Below are positions 10,801 through 16,870 of a stretch of DNA of 64,000 nucleotides, in pieces (within the stretch, counting starts at the first letter, position 1; the number at the start of each line of letters is the position of its first letter). A program made the translations under genes and the position numbers. Location of the stretch: positions 14,810 through 78,809 of the forward strand of contig NZ_LGDG01000226.1 in the NCBI RefSeq assembly GCF_001279775.1. The letters run 5' to 3'. The notes below the pieces were generated by a model that saw only the letters and a list, made by a program, of their open reading frames with translations, did no database searches and had not been told where the DNA came from. Source of the DNA: Streptomyces sp. MMG1533. Its GTDB lineage: Bacteria > Actinomycetota > Actinomycetes > Streptomycetales > Streptomycetaceae.

Positions 10801-11593
10801 CGAGCGGCCGCCCGTCGCGGGCCAGCCCGGTCACGGACCCGAGCCGCCGCAGCAGCATCGCCACGTCCGTGCCCTGGGCGCCGTCGTAGGTGTGGAACTC
10901 GTCCAGGACGACGTAGGCGAGGGGCGAGTTCTCCCACAACTTCTGGTCCTCGGGCCGCTGGAGGAGCAGGTCGAGCATCTTGTAGTTGGTGATCAGGATG
11001 TCCGGCCGGGTGCGCCGGATCTCCTCGCGTTCCACCGCGACCTTGCGGACGGAGTCCTTGAACTCCCGGGACGGCTTGTCACCGATGTACAGCGCGGCCC
11101 GGACCCGCTCCAGCCGGGTGTCCTTCTCCAGGTAGTCGTTGATGCGCTGCGCCTGGTCGGTCGCGAGCGCGTTCATCGGATACAGCAGGACGGCTTTCAC
11201 CCCGCCTCGCCCGGCCTCGCGCTCGCGACGGCAGTGGTCGAGCAGCGGGACGAGGAAGGACTCGGTCTTGCCGGATCCGGTGCCGGTGGTGACGAGAGTC
11301 GGCTGGGCCGGCCCGTGCAGGGTGGAGAGCCGCTCCCAGGCCCGCGCCTGGTGCCGGTGCGGGTGGAAGGGGGCGCGCGGCCACCACTGGAGGTGCCGCT
11401 GCCAGTCGTCGTTCTCGGCGGCCCGGAAGGGGGTTCGGATCCGCAGGTACGGCCCCCGGAAGATGCCGTCGTCGGCGTCGCCGAGGAACTGCTCCAGGGC
11501 CCGCCGCGTCGACTCGTCCGCCAGGGCGTACGTCGTCGACAGGTACTGGCTCAGGCTGGCCCGTACCTGGTCGGCGGCGAGAGTCGGACGCAC
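4883..11593 (-). CDS. DruE-like giant DEAD/DEAH helicase (DUF1998) with nuclease-like C-terminal motifs
   Basis: A 2236-aa superfamily 2 helicase, GTG start at 11593. Visible motifs: Walker A TGTGSGKT near residue 106, DEFHTYDGAQG near 231, SATLG, the motif V-VI block (TLELGIDIGDL ... QRVGRAGRT) near 1100-1125, a zinc ribbon (CPDCGH...CPRCHS), and the DUF1998/MZB cysteine set CSCVEEGRPACHRCL near 1715. Size and order match DruE of Druantia and related DUF1998 helicases. Residues about 1845-1900 (VAVYLDGYRYH ... KRTRLRASGWQVFQLTWDDV) read like a DUF559/Vsr-type PD-(D/E)XK nuclease. Residues about 2165-2220 (WPDRRLGVVLAHE ... YAEAGWQVRTAKEWD) look like a second, degenerate copy. Overlaps the UvrD gene by 4 bp; 73 bp follow the upstream gene. 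A DNA translocase-nuclease in phage defence is inferred. Confidence 0.88.
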   Translation of the reverse strand: MRPTLAADQVRASLSQYLSTTYALADESTRRALEQFLGDADDGIFRGPYLRIRTPFRAAENDDWQRHLQWWPRAPFHPHRHQARAWERLSTLHGPAQPTLVTTGTGSGKTESFLVPLLDHCRREREAGRGGVKAVLLYPMNALATDQAQRINDYLEKDTRLERVRAALYIGDKPSREFKDSVRKVAVEREEIRRTRPDILITNYKMLDLLLQRPEDQKLWENSPLAYVVLDEFHTYDGAQGTDVAMLLRRLGSVTGLARDGRPLGSVCPVATSATLGESGSGGSGSGGSSMLEVAEQVFGVPFPADSVIGESRRSVQEFAGDSDFSLPFPAPQEVVLLGDPTRDEGALDRLATAFTGEEGLSPEELGARLRQHRLTAAVLEILDGNPRTLAELMEVLPRYAYHWGMAAQQKPTVAAQALARYVALLSTARDPGHPGRPLLAVEIHHWVRSVSRVLRGITPARAEFRWDDERVASGGRLVHKTPGDKTTSPGDEEVAAVPADDSAPSPAEVFLPAVFCRECGRSGWAALSPESDAAELELNATKIRRASVGRDKRRVRNMIAATVSEAHDAAFAKEPVRSGPTVMVLDGDSGRLRPLSPERDFEKPRDGAGPSVTKTPRGSAFVVVDLTNDRAAETDQCPACRTFNAIRYLGTGLAALAAASITQLFTGGELDEKLKENKTLLFNDSVQDAAHRAGYVASRSYTFSFRSLLASRVDEDTPIALSDLAADIVEEVVDSRKVQVAVIPPDLHVLRGVDILLSGRSHGSKRTWELIAQRLAFAAVMEFGLRSRQGRTLELTRTVAADVPLEDPDGVAELVRELLHTTPGDIALPDGSVPGPDRFVGYVRGLLERMRTRGAIRHAWLDPWLDQAGVRRWLIWGGRKEGMPAFPPGVSAPAFLLGSPKKGSDDFDVLTGRLGWYQDWTRRSLGLRQPDAANAFLVRLFPALAEAGVVSVRTAKDGATRLYGLQPGHVQVRKLADEVVADAGVRCPDCSWQQTVHPELAHQWHGQPCPRYRCKGHLQAGRDGEGSLRRRDFTDDFYRRMYRDAGVFTINTAEHTGTLDRRKREAVEKAFRDGTDVHYANPQVLSCTPTLELGIDIGDLSAVVLASLPKGPANYVQRVGRAGRTTGNAYLLTMVDRGPRDRYYLEDPLRMIAGDIQPPGCFLSAVEILQRQYLAHLLDLAGAGRLTSPDGTPVLALPRLATALFGPSGWLSDFTAAALENGAELVTDFLRLFPPYDEKRGTGVSAEAADALRKFAVEGIAASLADASREWESRRGELQRRIVAIDDAIGRLVSGDPEHERQGRELRAERRAVARSAGEISRGTAHAALVDLGLLPNYSLVDSTTELEATLTWREEAADGEIGHHSKVLRYERSARLALQDLAPGNHFYIQGYKHRISGLDIGSPGRPAWLWWRVCPDCGHVRTHRAQQDSSACPRCHSAAIGDVGCLHKVLVPHRVHSRDQRDDARVRDDTDERERRHYTVVPAVDIPHDSVVEAWRHTPGLPGGRRVTFGWEFTRQATVRHINVGASRVDAVADDAFAGRRVRLNPFWVCDSCGQADADGGPVLHQDALVQVKATQYHRPWCPKVRTGLTESKAQQTGVKVLLAHVLETEALRILIPAVTAHTQERLVSFKAALLAGIAQNYGGDPDHLAVVTDSMPDPDSGDPDVRRHFLVLYDTLPRGTGYLQRLAGPGGLREVLAAARRIIEECSCVEEGRPACHRCLLRHVTDSEYELVSREHALDMLGELFGTEGENWGAEPVGTTRDINLAPQVESELEALFRQGLLDWANRDDVDEASVRTALTPDGERSTELRLTAPDGSVARWQMETQTDLGFTRPDVVFRRLDAEELRVAVYLDGYRYHASPECNRAADDAAKRTRLRASGWQVFQLTWDDVEAWTGRRRPVADPVWMPYQNTAQKTALDIHRRLHAGDTRDLPRFVWANPVDTLIGYLTRPEPELWRRRTQSALAGFATVSATSRALADGPAIAVRLTEALRGERLSGGQGAVQVMTTKDASGCPLTITLDLRKGQSGAVWSALTVLEDSPALISADEPAHRRRWQAWLFWTNLLQFLNEGEGDGVQLTASLLSGFDAAELAVTGGVGWLTSQRRVAAPDTGVKPAAAVRDPAWDEVIEYLVEEPGLAELAVALADLGAPAPGAGYELGDAAWSAELAWPDRRLGVVLAHEQHADGTPDSDAEARDKAYAEAGWQVRTAKEWDAAELAALLSGDENDEEHDG

Positions 11594-11666
11594 GCGCGGT
11601 CCCCCTTCAGCGCTGGATCATGGTTCGCACACCCACCGTAAGGGACGGCGGGATGTACGGGACCCC

Positions 11667-12596
11667 TCAGACCCCGAGCTTGCGGCCCACGTAGGCGATG
11701 CGGACGGTCCGGTCCTCCGACACGAGCCTGAAGTGGATCCGCCCGGGCTTGGGCGGGTAGTCGGTGTGCAGGTAGAAGAGCTGCCGCTCGCCGTCGAGGT
11801 CGGTGAACCAGCACAGGCGCTTGCGGGACTCGAACTCGCCACGCACGTCGCCGCCCCACGGCGGTCGGGGCTGGGTGTCCGGGTCCCAGGCGGAGACGGC
11901 CTCCTCCAGGTCGAGGAGGCGCCGGCGAACGACGGGGACGGACAGGGCGTCGAGGGAGCGCAGCTGGCTCTCCACCTCAGGCAGGAACTGAAGGCTGGGG
12001 CAGATCCTGTCGCGCTTCTCCCAAAGGTGGGCCCCGGTGGTGGCGGCGGTGTCGCGGGAGGCCTTGATCCACCGCAGATGCTCGTCCACGTGCGGTCGGG
12101 CCGAGGCGTGCCGAACTCTGACGAGGCTGACCTCCGTGCCGCTGCCGTCCTCGCTCTCGTCCTCCTCGACGAGCCGCTCGCGCTCCAGCATCAGCGTGGT
12201 GGCGTCCCAGCGGGCGTCGACCGGCAGCGAGACACCCAGTCCGTCGGCCATGTGGGCTGCGCCCAGGCCCTCGGCGACAACCCCGTCGTGACGGTATTCG
12301 ACGTCGTAGCCGTCCACCCCGTCCGGGAACCCGGTGTTGAACGGCGACTTGGTCCGCAGCTTGAGCAGCAGAGTCCAGGCGGCCTGGTTCCTCGGATTCC
12401 CGAACCACTTGCCGATCGGATGCCCTTGCGCGATGTGGAGCTCGTTGAGCTTCGCTTCGGTCACCAACGTCGTCCCCACCGGGTCCGCACGCTGGATCGC
12501 CGCCGCGGTGCGGGCGAGCTCTGTCATGGCCCGCTCCGCCTGTAACGGCTCGCAGGCACTGCGGCACGACTCCTCGTTCAGGAACAGTTGCGGCAC
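11667..12596 (-). CDS. Unrecognised 309-aa protein of the helicase cassette
   Basis: GTG start at 12596 behind a GGGGGA stretch. No family recognised. The first 40 residues hold three cysteines or acidic turns (LFLNEESCRSACE). The middle is charged with an Asp/Glu-rich loop (VEEDESEDGSG). The last 60 residues (RKRLCWFTDLDGERQLFYLH ... RIHFRLV ... IAYVGRKLGV) look beta-rich, ending in a YVGRKLG motif that faintly recalls RelE-type toxin tails. No signal peptide or membrane segment. It lies 43 bp after the DUF3696 ATPase gene and 73 bp before the giant helicase, so it is almost certainly part of the same operon. A role as effector or specificity factor is only a guess. Confidence 0.7.
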   Translation of the reverse strand: MPQLFLNEESCRSACEPLQAERAMTELARTAAAIQRADPVGTTLVTEAKLNELHIAQGHPIGKWFGNPRNQAAWTLLLKLRTKSPFNTGFPDGVDGYDVEYRHDGVVAEGLGAAHMADGLGVSLPVDARWDATTLMLERERLVEEDESEDGSGTEVSLVRVRHASARPHVDEHLRWIKASRDTAATTGAHLWEKRDRICPSLQFLPEVESQLRSLDALSVPVVRRRLLDLEEAVSAWDPDTQPRPPWGGDVRGEFESRKRLCWFTDLDGERQLFYLHTDYPPKPGRIHFRLVSEDRTVRIAYVGRKLGV

Positions 12597-12639
12597 GCGT
12601 CCCCCTGGATCACGACGTCTTACGGGCGGTCAGCCGGGC

Positions 12640-13815
12640 TCAGTCGAGCAGTTGCACCAGCGTGTTCTCCAGCTCGTCGAAGAAGCCCTTGGGCCACTGA
12701 TCGAGAGAGCCGTCGACGTCGATATGGGGAGTGATCACCTCGACGCCCGAGCCGTTGGTACTGCGGAAGAAGTGCACGACGGCCTGCTGTGGTGTGAGAA
12801 GCCCCTGCTTGACGGCGAGACGCATGCCGTTGAGTACGTGGTCGCTGTGGGTCTCGACGATCAGCTGGGCACCCTGGGCGGCGGCGCGGGCGCCGAGCTC
12901 AGCCATTTTGGTCTGCCCCTGCGGGTGGAGGTGTGCCTCCGGGTTCTCCAGGAGGACAAGCCCGCCGGGTTGTGCGGTGAGGCAGGCGACGACGATGGGG
13001 AGGGCGTACGTCAGACCGAAGCCGACGTTGGTGGGTCGGCGGCGGCGCGTGGCGGTGAGGGCGTCGCCGAAGCCGTAGGAGAGGCGGACGGTGTCCGTGC
13101 CCTCGATGGGGGCGGCCTCGATGTTCACGCCGGGGCACAACTCGCCCATCCAGGCGGCGGTTTGGTCGAGGAGGAGGGCGGAGTCCGCGCCGGGGTGGCG
13201 GAGCGGGCCTTCGGGGACCTCGTCGCGGGCGTGGTAAAGGAGGAAGTTGACCGCGTGTTCGCCGCGGACGCCGAGGAAACCGCGGCCGATGGCCGCCTGG
13301 TGGTCGCGGGGGTAGCGCTCGGCGGGAGTGATGCGGTCGGCGTGCAGGTACTGGAACCGGGCCCTGAAGTATTCCGGGTACAGCCCTTCCTGTCCCGCGG
13401 GCCGGTCAGGGCCCTCCTCGGTCGCGGGTACCTGGATCCGGGTCACCGGCAGCAGGTTCTGCTCGCGCTCGTACTCGGCTCCGTAGGTGTAGTGGAGAGC
13501 ACCTTCGGCCACCGCCACCACGATGAGCTCGACTCCGACGAAGTCCTCGTGCAGGACGTCCTGTCCGGTCCCGAGGCCGACGAGCTCACCGTTGAGCAGG
13601 AATCCGCCTCCGCCCAACGGCCTGCGCTCGCTCCCATCGGTGACGAAGGGTGCTTTCAGGAAGCCGGCTTGGTACGACTGGTACAGCAACGCCAGCGCCT
13701 GGATCACCGTGCTCTTGCCCGACGAGTTCAGTCCGGTCAGCAGTGTGAGCGGGCCGAGGGGGATCTCCGCATGCTGGAACGCCTTGAAGTTGGTCAGCGT
13801 CAGCTGGTCAATCAC
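12640..13815 (-). CDS. AAA ATPase, DUF3696 (OLD/ABC-like)
   Basis: A 391-aa ABC-like ATPase. Walker A GLNSSGKS is at residues 28-35, after the FKAF-type N-terminal strand of SMC/OLD-like ATPases. The Walker B region is LLENPEAHLHPQGQT, and the H-loop is ETHSDHVLNGMR. The C-terminus shows the DUF3696 signature (DGSLDQWPKGFFDE). No Toprim nuclease domain follows, unlike true OLD proteins, so any nuclease must come from a partner. Such ATPases are common sensors or regulators in phage defence. GTG start at 13815, 8 bp inside the DUF262 gene end (translational coupling), so the two proteins very likely form one module. Confidence 0.88.
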   Translation of the reverse strand: MIDQLTLTNFKAFQHAEIPLGPLTLLTGLNSSGKSTVIQALALLYQSYQAGFLKAPFVTDGSERRPLGGGGFLLNGELVGLGTGQDVLHEDFVGVELIVVAVAEGALHYTYGAEYEREQNLLPVTRIQVPATEEGPDRPAGQEGLYPEYFRARFQYLHADRITPAERYPRDHQAAIGRGFLGVRGEHAVNFLLYHARDEVPEGPLRHPGADSALLLDQTAAWMGELCPGVNIEAAPIEGTDTVRLSYGFGDALTATRRRRPTNVGFGLTYALPIVVACLTAQPGGLVLLENPEAHLHPQGQTKMAELGARAAAQGAQLIVETHSDHVLNGMRLAVKQGLLTPQQAVVHFFRSTNGSGVEVITPHIDVDGSLDQWPKGFFDELENTLVQLLD

Positions 13816-15004
13816 CGCTCAGTACCCCCTGGACAACCTGCTTCACCACCCTGAACCGCGTCCGCACGTTCTCCGCGTTGCTGGTGTCGACGGAGAGCGC
13901 GCGCGCGAAGTTCCAGTCCACGTCGAGCTGGAACGCAAGATCGGCCTGGACCTTGTCACGGGACGTTACCAGCAGCTCACGCTGATGGTCCTCCAGGTCC
14001 GCGAGATTGACGGCCACGGCCTCGAACAGGGCTTTGTTGACAGGGGACTTGCGGCGGCGCCCGACCGACTTCCGGAACGCGTGCCTGCCGAAGACGTCAT
14101 GCGCGCACTTCATCGCCTCACGGAACTGCCGTGCCTCCCACTCTCTTTGCTCGTCCGACAGTGCGTTGACGCGATGCATGGCTTCGTTAAGGAACTGCTC
14201 GAAGTCCTGCTGCCGGTACTCCTCCGGAGGGGACAGCCGGAAGGCCAGGTACCGCAGCACCATCTCCCGGTCGGTCATCCGCTCGTTCGACACGCCCCAC
14301 CCGGTGGCCTCGCCGAAGGCGGGCTCTTCCGTCAGGTCGGCGAGGAAGTCACGAGCGGGGCCGGGGATCATCGCATGCCGGATCTCCTGGCGGGTCAGGG
14401 GCAGCCCGGCCGCGTTGATACGGGAGAACACGTTGAACTTCACGGCTTCCGGGGTGCCCAACCGGACGAGGTGCACGACGAGCCGCGTCTCACGCAGTCG
14501 GATGCGCAGCCGCCCGGGCAGTTCCTGGTAGCCCTTTCCCTCGAACTGCTCCAGGAAGTCCAGGCCGCGAAGAGCCAGCGGGGTCGCGTTGATGAGTCCT
14601 GGAGCCATGAACCGGACGAGGGCGGTGAGCCGTTGGGTGCCGTCGACGACGGACCAGTCGTCGTTCTCCTGCTGGGCCAGGAAGAAAGGTGGCAAGGGGA
14701 TGCCCAGGAGCGACGACTCGATGAGGCGGCTCTGCTGCACCTCGCTCCACATGCTGGCCCGCCGCTGGAAGTCCGGCGCCAGGTCGAGCGCCCCACGGGT
14801 AAGCCGGTCCAGCAGCTCCTCGACCGTGACCTGCAGGATGTCGATGCTGACACTGTCCGGGTCGAAGGGCTCCGAGCCCCGCTCCGGCTCATCGGCGGGC
14901 AGCTCCAGTTCGACTCCGGTCGGCCGCCCGTTCGCGCCGATCTCGACGGGACTCTCGAACAACGACCCTCGCGCGTCGTTCTCGCCGTCCTCCAGCTCTG
15001 CCAT
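13808..15004 (-). CDS. DUF262 domain protein (ParB/GmrS-like)
   Basis: A 398-aa product. Residues about 55-170 form a DUF262 domain: ITVEELLDRL-like start, DFQRRASMW, then VVDGTQRLTALV with the DGTQR motif (121-125) in place of the usual DGQQR. In known systems this ParB-like fold binds or hydrolyses nucleotides (GmrS, BrxU). No DUF1524 HNH nuclease domain follows, so this is not a GmrSD fusion; the remainder is helical and unassigned. ATG at 15004 with a strong GAGGAG site, 88 bp after the RsbW-like gene. It is the first gene of the five-gene run and probably lies next to its promoter, though read-through from the RsbW-like gene is possible. Confidence 0.85.
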   Translation of the reverse strand: MAELEDGENDARGSLFESPVEIGANGRPTGVELELPADEPERGSEPFDPDSVSIDILQVTVEELLDRLTRGALDLAPDFQRRASMWSEVQQSRLIESSLLGIPLPPFFLAQQENDDWSVVDGTQRLTALVRFMAPGLINATPLALRGLDFLEQFEGKGYQELPGRLRIRLRETRLVVHLVRLGTPEAVKFNVFSRINAAGLPLTRQEIRHAMIPGPARDFLADLTEEPAFGEATGWGVSNERMTDREMVLRYLAFRLSPPEEYRQQDFEQFLNEAMHRVNALSDEQREWEARQFREAMKCAHDVFGRHAFRKSVGRRRKSPVNKALFEAVAVNLADLEDHQRELLVTSRDKVQADLAFQLDVDWNFARALSVDTSNAENVRTRFRVVKQVVQGVLSGD

Positions 15005-15092
15005 GTCTCCTCTTAGCTCTTGCCGTCCTGGGACGCATCCGGGGATGCGTGGGGGGTGCGGTCCGTCGCCAGCTTATGGCGGGAGGGTGCAA

Positions 15093-15557
15093 TCAGCGCG
15101 GAAGGTCCAGCTCGGCGCGGACGGTCTTGCCGAGCAGCGCCGCCCCCGACGACACCCGGTCGAGCACCTCCCACCGGTCGGCGAGGACGTCGACAAGGAA
15201 CAGGCCACGGCCGGACTCGTCGAGGGGCGGCGGGGCTGCCAGGTCTTCGGGGCCGGACGGCCTGCTGTCCGTACGGGTGTCGGAGACCTCGATGCGGAGG
15301 AGGACGTCCGGGGTGTGGGCGAGGCGCAGTTCGAAGTCGCGGCCCGGCACGCGGCCGTGGGTCACGGCGTTCGCGGCGAGCTCGGCGACGATCACGCCGG
15401 CGGTGTCGGAGAGTGAGCTGCCGTGCGGAATGTCCCAGCTGTGGAGCTGGGTGAGGGCCAGGTGCCGGGCGAGCCGCGCGCCGAGCGGGGTGGAGCTGAA
15501 CCGCTGAGTGAACACACGTACGGTAAGCGTGTGTTGGGGGGTAGGGGGTGGCGTCAT
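15093..15557 (-). CDS. RsbW-like ATP-binding protein (HATPase_c_2)
   Basis: A 154-aa protein of the Streptomyces anti-sigma/serine-kinase-like ATPase group. The N box is ELAANAVTHGR (residues about 59-69) and the G box DESGRGLFLVDVLADRW (about 112-128), the standard Bergerat-fold layout. No receiver, sensor or membrane part. In Streptomyces such proteins very often stand beside an XRE-DUF5753 regulator and a DUF397 peptide, as here, in whiJ- or abaA-like regulatory clusters. Divergent from the XRE gene and co-directional with the DUF262 operon, 88 bp upstream of it. Partner protein unknown. Confidence 0.88.
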   Translation of the reverse strand: MTPPPTPQHTLTVRVFTQRFSSTPLGARLARHLALTQLHSWDIPHGSSLSDTAGVIVAELAANAVTHGRVPGRDFELRLAHTPDVLLRIEVSDTRTDSRPSGPEDLAAPPPLDESGRGLFLVDVLADRWEVLDRVSSGAALLGKTVRAELDLPR

Positions 15558-15602
15558 GGGCCCAATGTGGCGCCCGAAGGGGGCCGTTCACCAGGTCAGC
15601 GA

Positions 15603-15627
15603 CTCGTACGCTGAGTCAGCGTACGAG
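15603..15627. promoter_or_regulatory. 25-bp palindrome between divergent regulator genes
   Basis: Perfect inverted repeat with 12-bp arms CTCGTACGCTGA and TCAGCGTACGAG around a single central G. It lies in the 159-bp space between the RsbW-like gene and the XRE-DUF5753 gene, about 90 bp upstream of the latter. The position and symmetry suggest an operator for the XRE regulator or another dimeric repressor controlling both directions; the binding protein is inferred. Confidence 0.6.
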
Positions 15628-15716
15628 CACGAAGGGTGGACAGTACCCGTGACTGGTCGTGACCATGGGGGCGTTAGGAGTGTGCGGCGGGGCGAGTGCG
15701 CGGGAGGTGGCCTGGA

Positions 15717-16613
15717 ATGGCGGACGACACGGGCGGTACGGGTGGAGGCGGCGGGGTGAGTGCGGTGGCGGGCGGGCCGTCGGGCGGGGGCGCGGGTGAG
15801 CCCGAGTCGTCGGACAGCCTGAAGACGTTCGGGGCGGTGGTCAAGGGGTTCCGCAAGCGGGCGGGCCTGACCCAGGAGGAACTGGCGGACCGGGTGCGGT
15901 ACTCGCCGGGGACCGTGGCCTCCATCGAGCAGGGCAGGCGGTTTCCGCGGCCGGACTTCGTGACGCGGGCGGAGGAGGCGCTGGACGCGTTCGGGATCCT
16001 TCGGGAGGCGTCGCAGTTCGTAGCGCGGCAGCCGGGGTTGGCGAGCTGGTTCCGGCAATGGTGGCGGCTGGAGGCGGAGGCGATCAGCCTCTACACGTAC
16101 GAATGCCGGGTGGTTCCGGGGCTGTTGCAGACGGAGGCGTACGCGCGGGCGGTGTCGTTGAACGTGCCACCGCGTCCGACCGAGGAGGAGATGGAGGAGC
16201 GGATCGCCGCGCGGCTTGCGCGGCAGGAGCTGCTGTCGGTGCGGAGGAAGCCGCCGACGGCGTTCACCTTCATCGTGGAGGAGGCAGTACTTGAGCGGCA
16301 CACAGGTGGGGAGGACGTGACGCGGGAGTTGTTCGACCATCTGCTGGAAGTGACCGAGCGGCACTGGAACGTGGAGTTCCAGATCATGCCGCTACGGCAG
16401 CCGACGCATGCGGGCATGGACGGACCGCTCCAGCTGCTGGAGACGCCGGACAATGAATGGTTCGGCTACTCGGAGGGGCAGAAGAATGGGCGTCTCATCA
16501 CTGACCGGAAGGAGATCAGCGTCCTCCAGCAGCGGTATGCGAAACTGCGCTCGCAGGCTCTGACCCCAGCAGACTCCCTGAGCCTGCTGAAGCGAATGCG
16601 AGGAGCGCTATGA
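15717..16613 (+). CDS. XRE-family transcriptional regulator with DUF5753
   Basis: A 298-aa regulator. ATG at 15717 is chosen because GGGAGGTGG lies 6 bp upstream; the first 35 residues are a Gly-rich tail. A helix-turn-helix of the XRE type follows (FRKRAGLTQEELADRV ... SIEQGRRFPRPD), then the DUF5753 region with its usual motif VPGLLQTEAYAR and the C-terminal FGYSEGQKNGRLI. This family regulates development or stress genes in Streptomyces, often with a DUF397 partner. The DUF397 gene overlaps its stop codon. It sits between two defence gene runs, so a role in their control is possible but not shown. Confidence 0.92.
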   Translation: MADDTGGTGGGGGVSAVAGGPSGGGAGEPESSDSLKTFGAVVKGFRKRAGLTQEELADRVRYSPGTVASIEQGRRFPRPDFVTRAEEALDAFGILREASQFVARQPGLASWFRQWWRLEAEAISLYTYECRVVPGLLQTEAYARAVSLNVPPRPTEEEMEERIAARLARQELLSVRRKPPTAFTFIVEEAVLERHTGGEDVTRELFDHLLEVTERHWNVEFQIMPLRQPTHAGMDGPLQLLETPDNEWFGYSEGQKNGRLITDRKEISVLQQRYAKLRSQALTPADSLSLLKRMRGAL

Positions 16614-16813
16614 GCACGTCCGAACTGGCCTGGTTCAAGAGCAGCTACAGCGGCTCCGAGGGCGACAGTTGCGTCGAGGTGGCCATCTCCTGGCAGCAGC
16701 CGGCCACCGTCGAGGCGGTACGTGTCCGGGACTCGAAGCAGCAGCGCGGCCCGCAGCTCGCCCTCTCCCCCGGCGCGTGGGGTGACTTCGTCTCGTACGC
16801 CGCGCAGGTCTGA
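16610..16813 (+). CDS. DUF397 small protein
   Basis: A 67-aa protein with the DUF397 pattern: WFKSSYSGSEGDSCVEVA, VRVRDSKQQ, and GAWGDFV near the end. The ATG overlaps the stop of the XRE gene (ATGA), indicating coupled translation. In the related Streptomyces clusters the DUF397 peptide acts together with the XRE-DUF5753 protein; this pairing is known for the family and inferred here. Confidence 0.93.
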   Translation: MSTSELAWFKSSYSGSEGDSCVEVAISWQQPATVEAVRVRDSKQQRGPQLALSPGAWGDFVSYAAQV

Positions 16814-16830
16814 CCCGTACGGCAGAGCGT

Positions 16831-16860
16831 CCCGCACTGGAGTGGCAACTCCGGTGCGGG
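16831..16860. terminator. Bidirectional hairpin terminator
   Basis: Arms CCCGCACTGGAG and CTCCGGTGCGGG (12 bp, one T-G wobble) around a 6-nt loop TGGCAA. It lies between the convergent ends of the DUF397 gene and the adenine methylase gene. There is no T-run, as is common in high-GC actinobacteria. Confidence 0.8.
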
Positions 16861-16870
16861 GCCCTTGCGT

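Noticed and set aside
15511..15535. Second inverted repeat (AACACACG / CGTGTGTT, 9-bp gap) as an operator
   Set aside because: It lies inside the coding part of the RsbW-like gene; too weak to list as a site.
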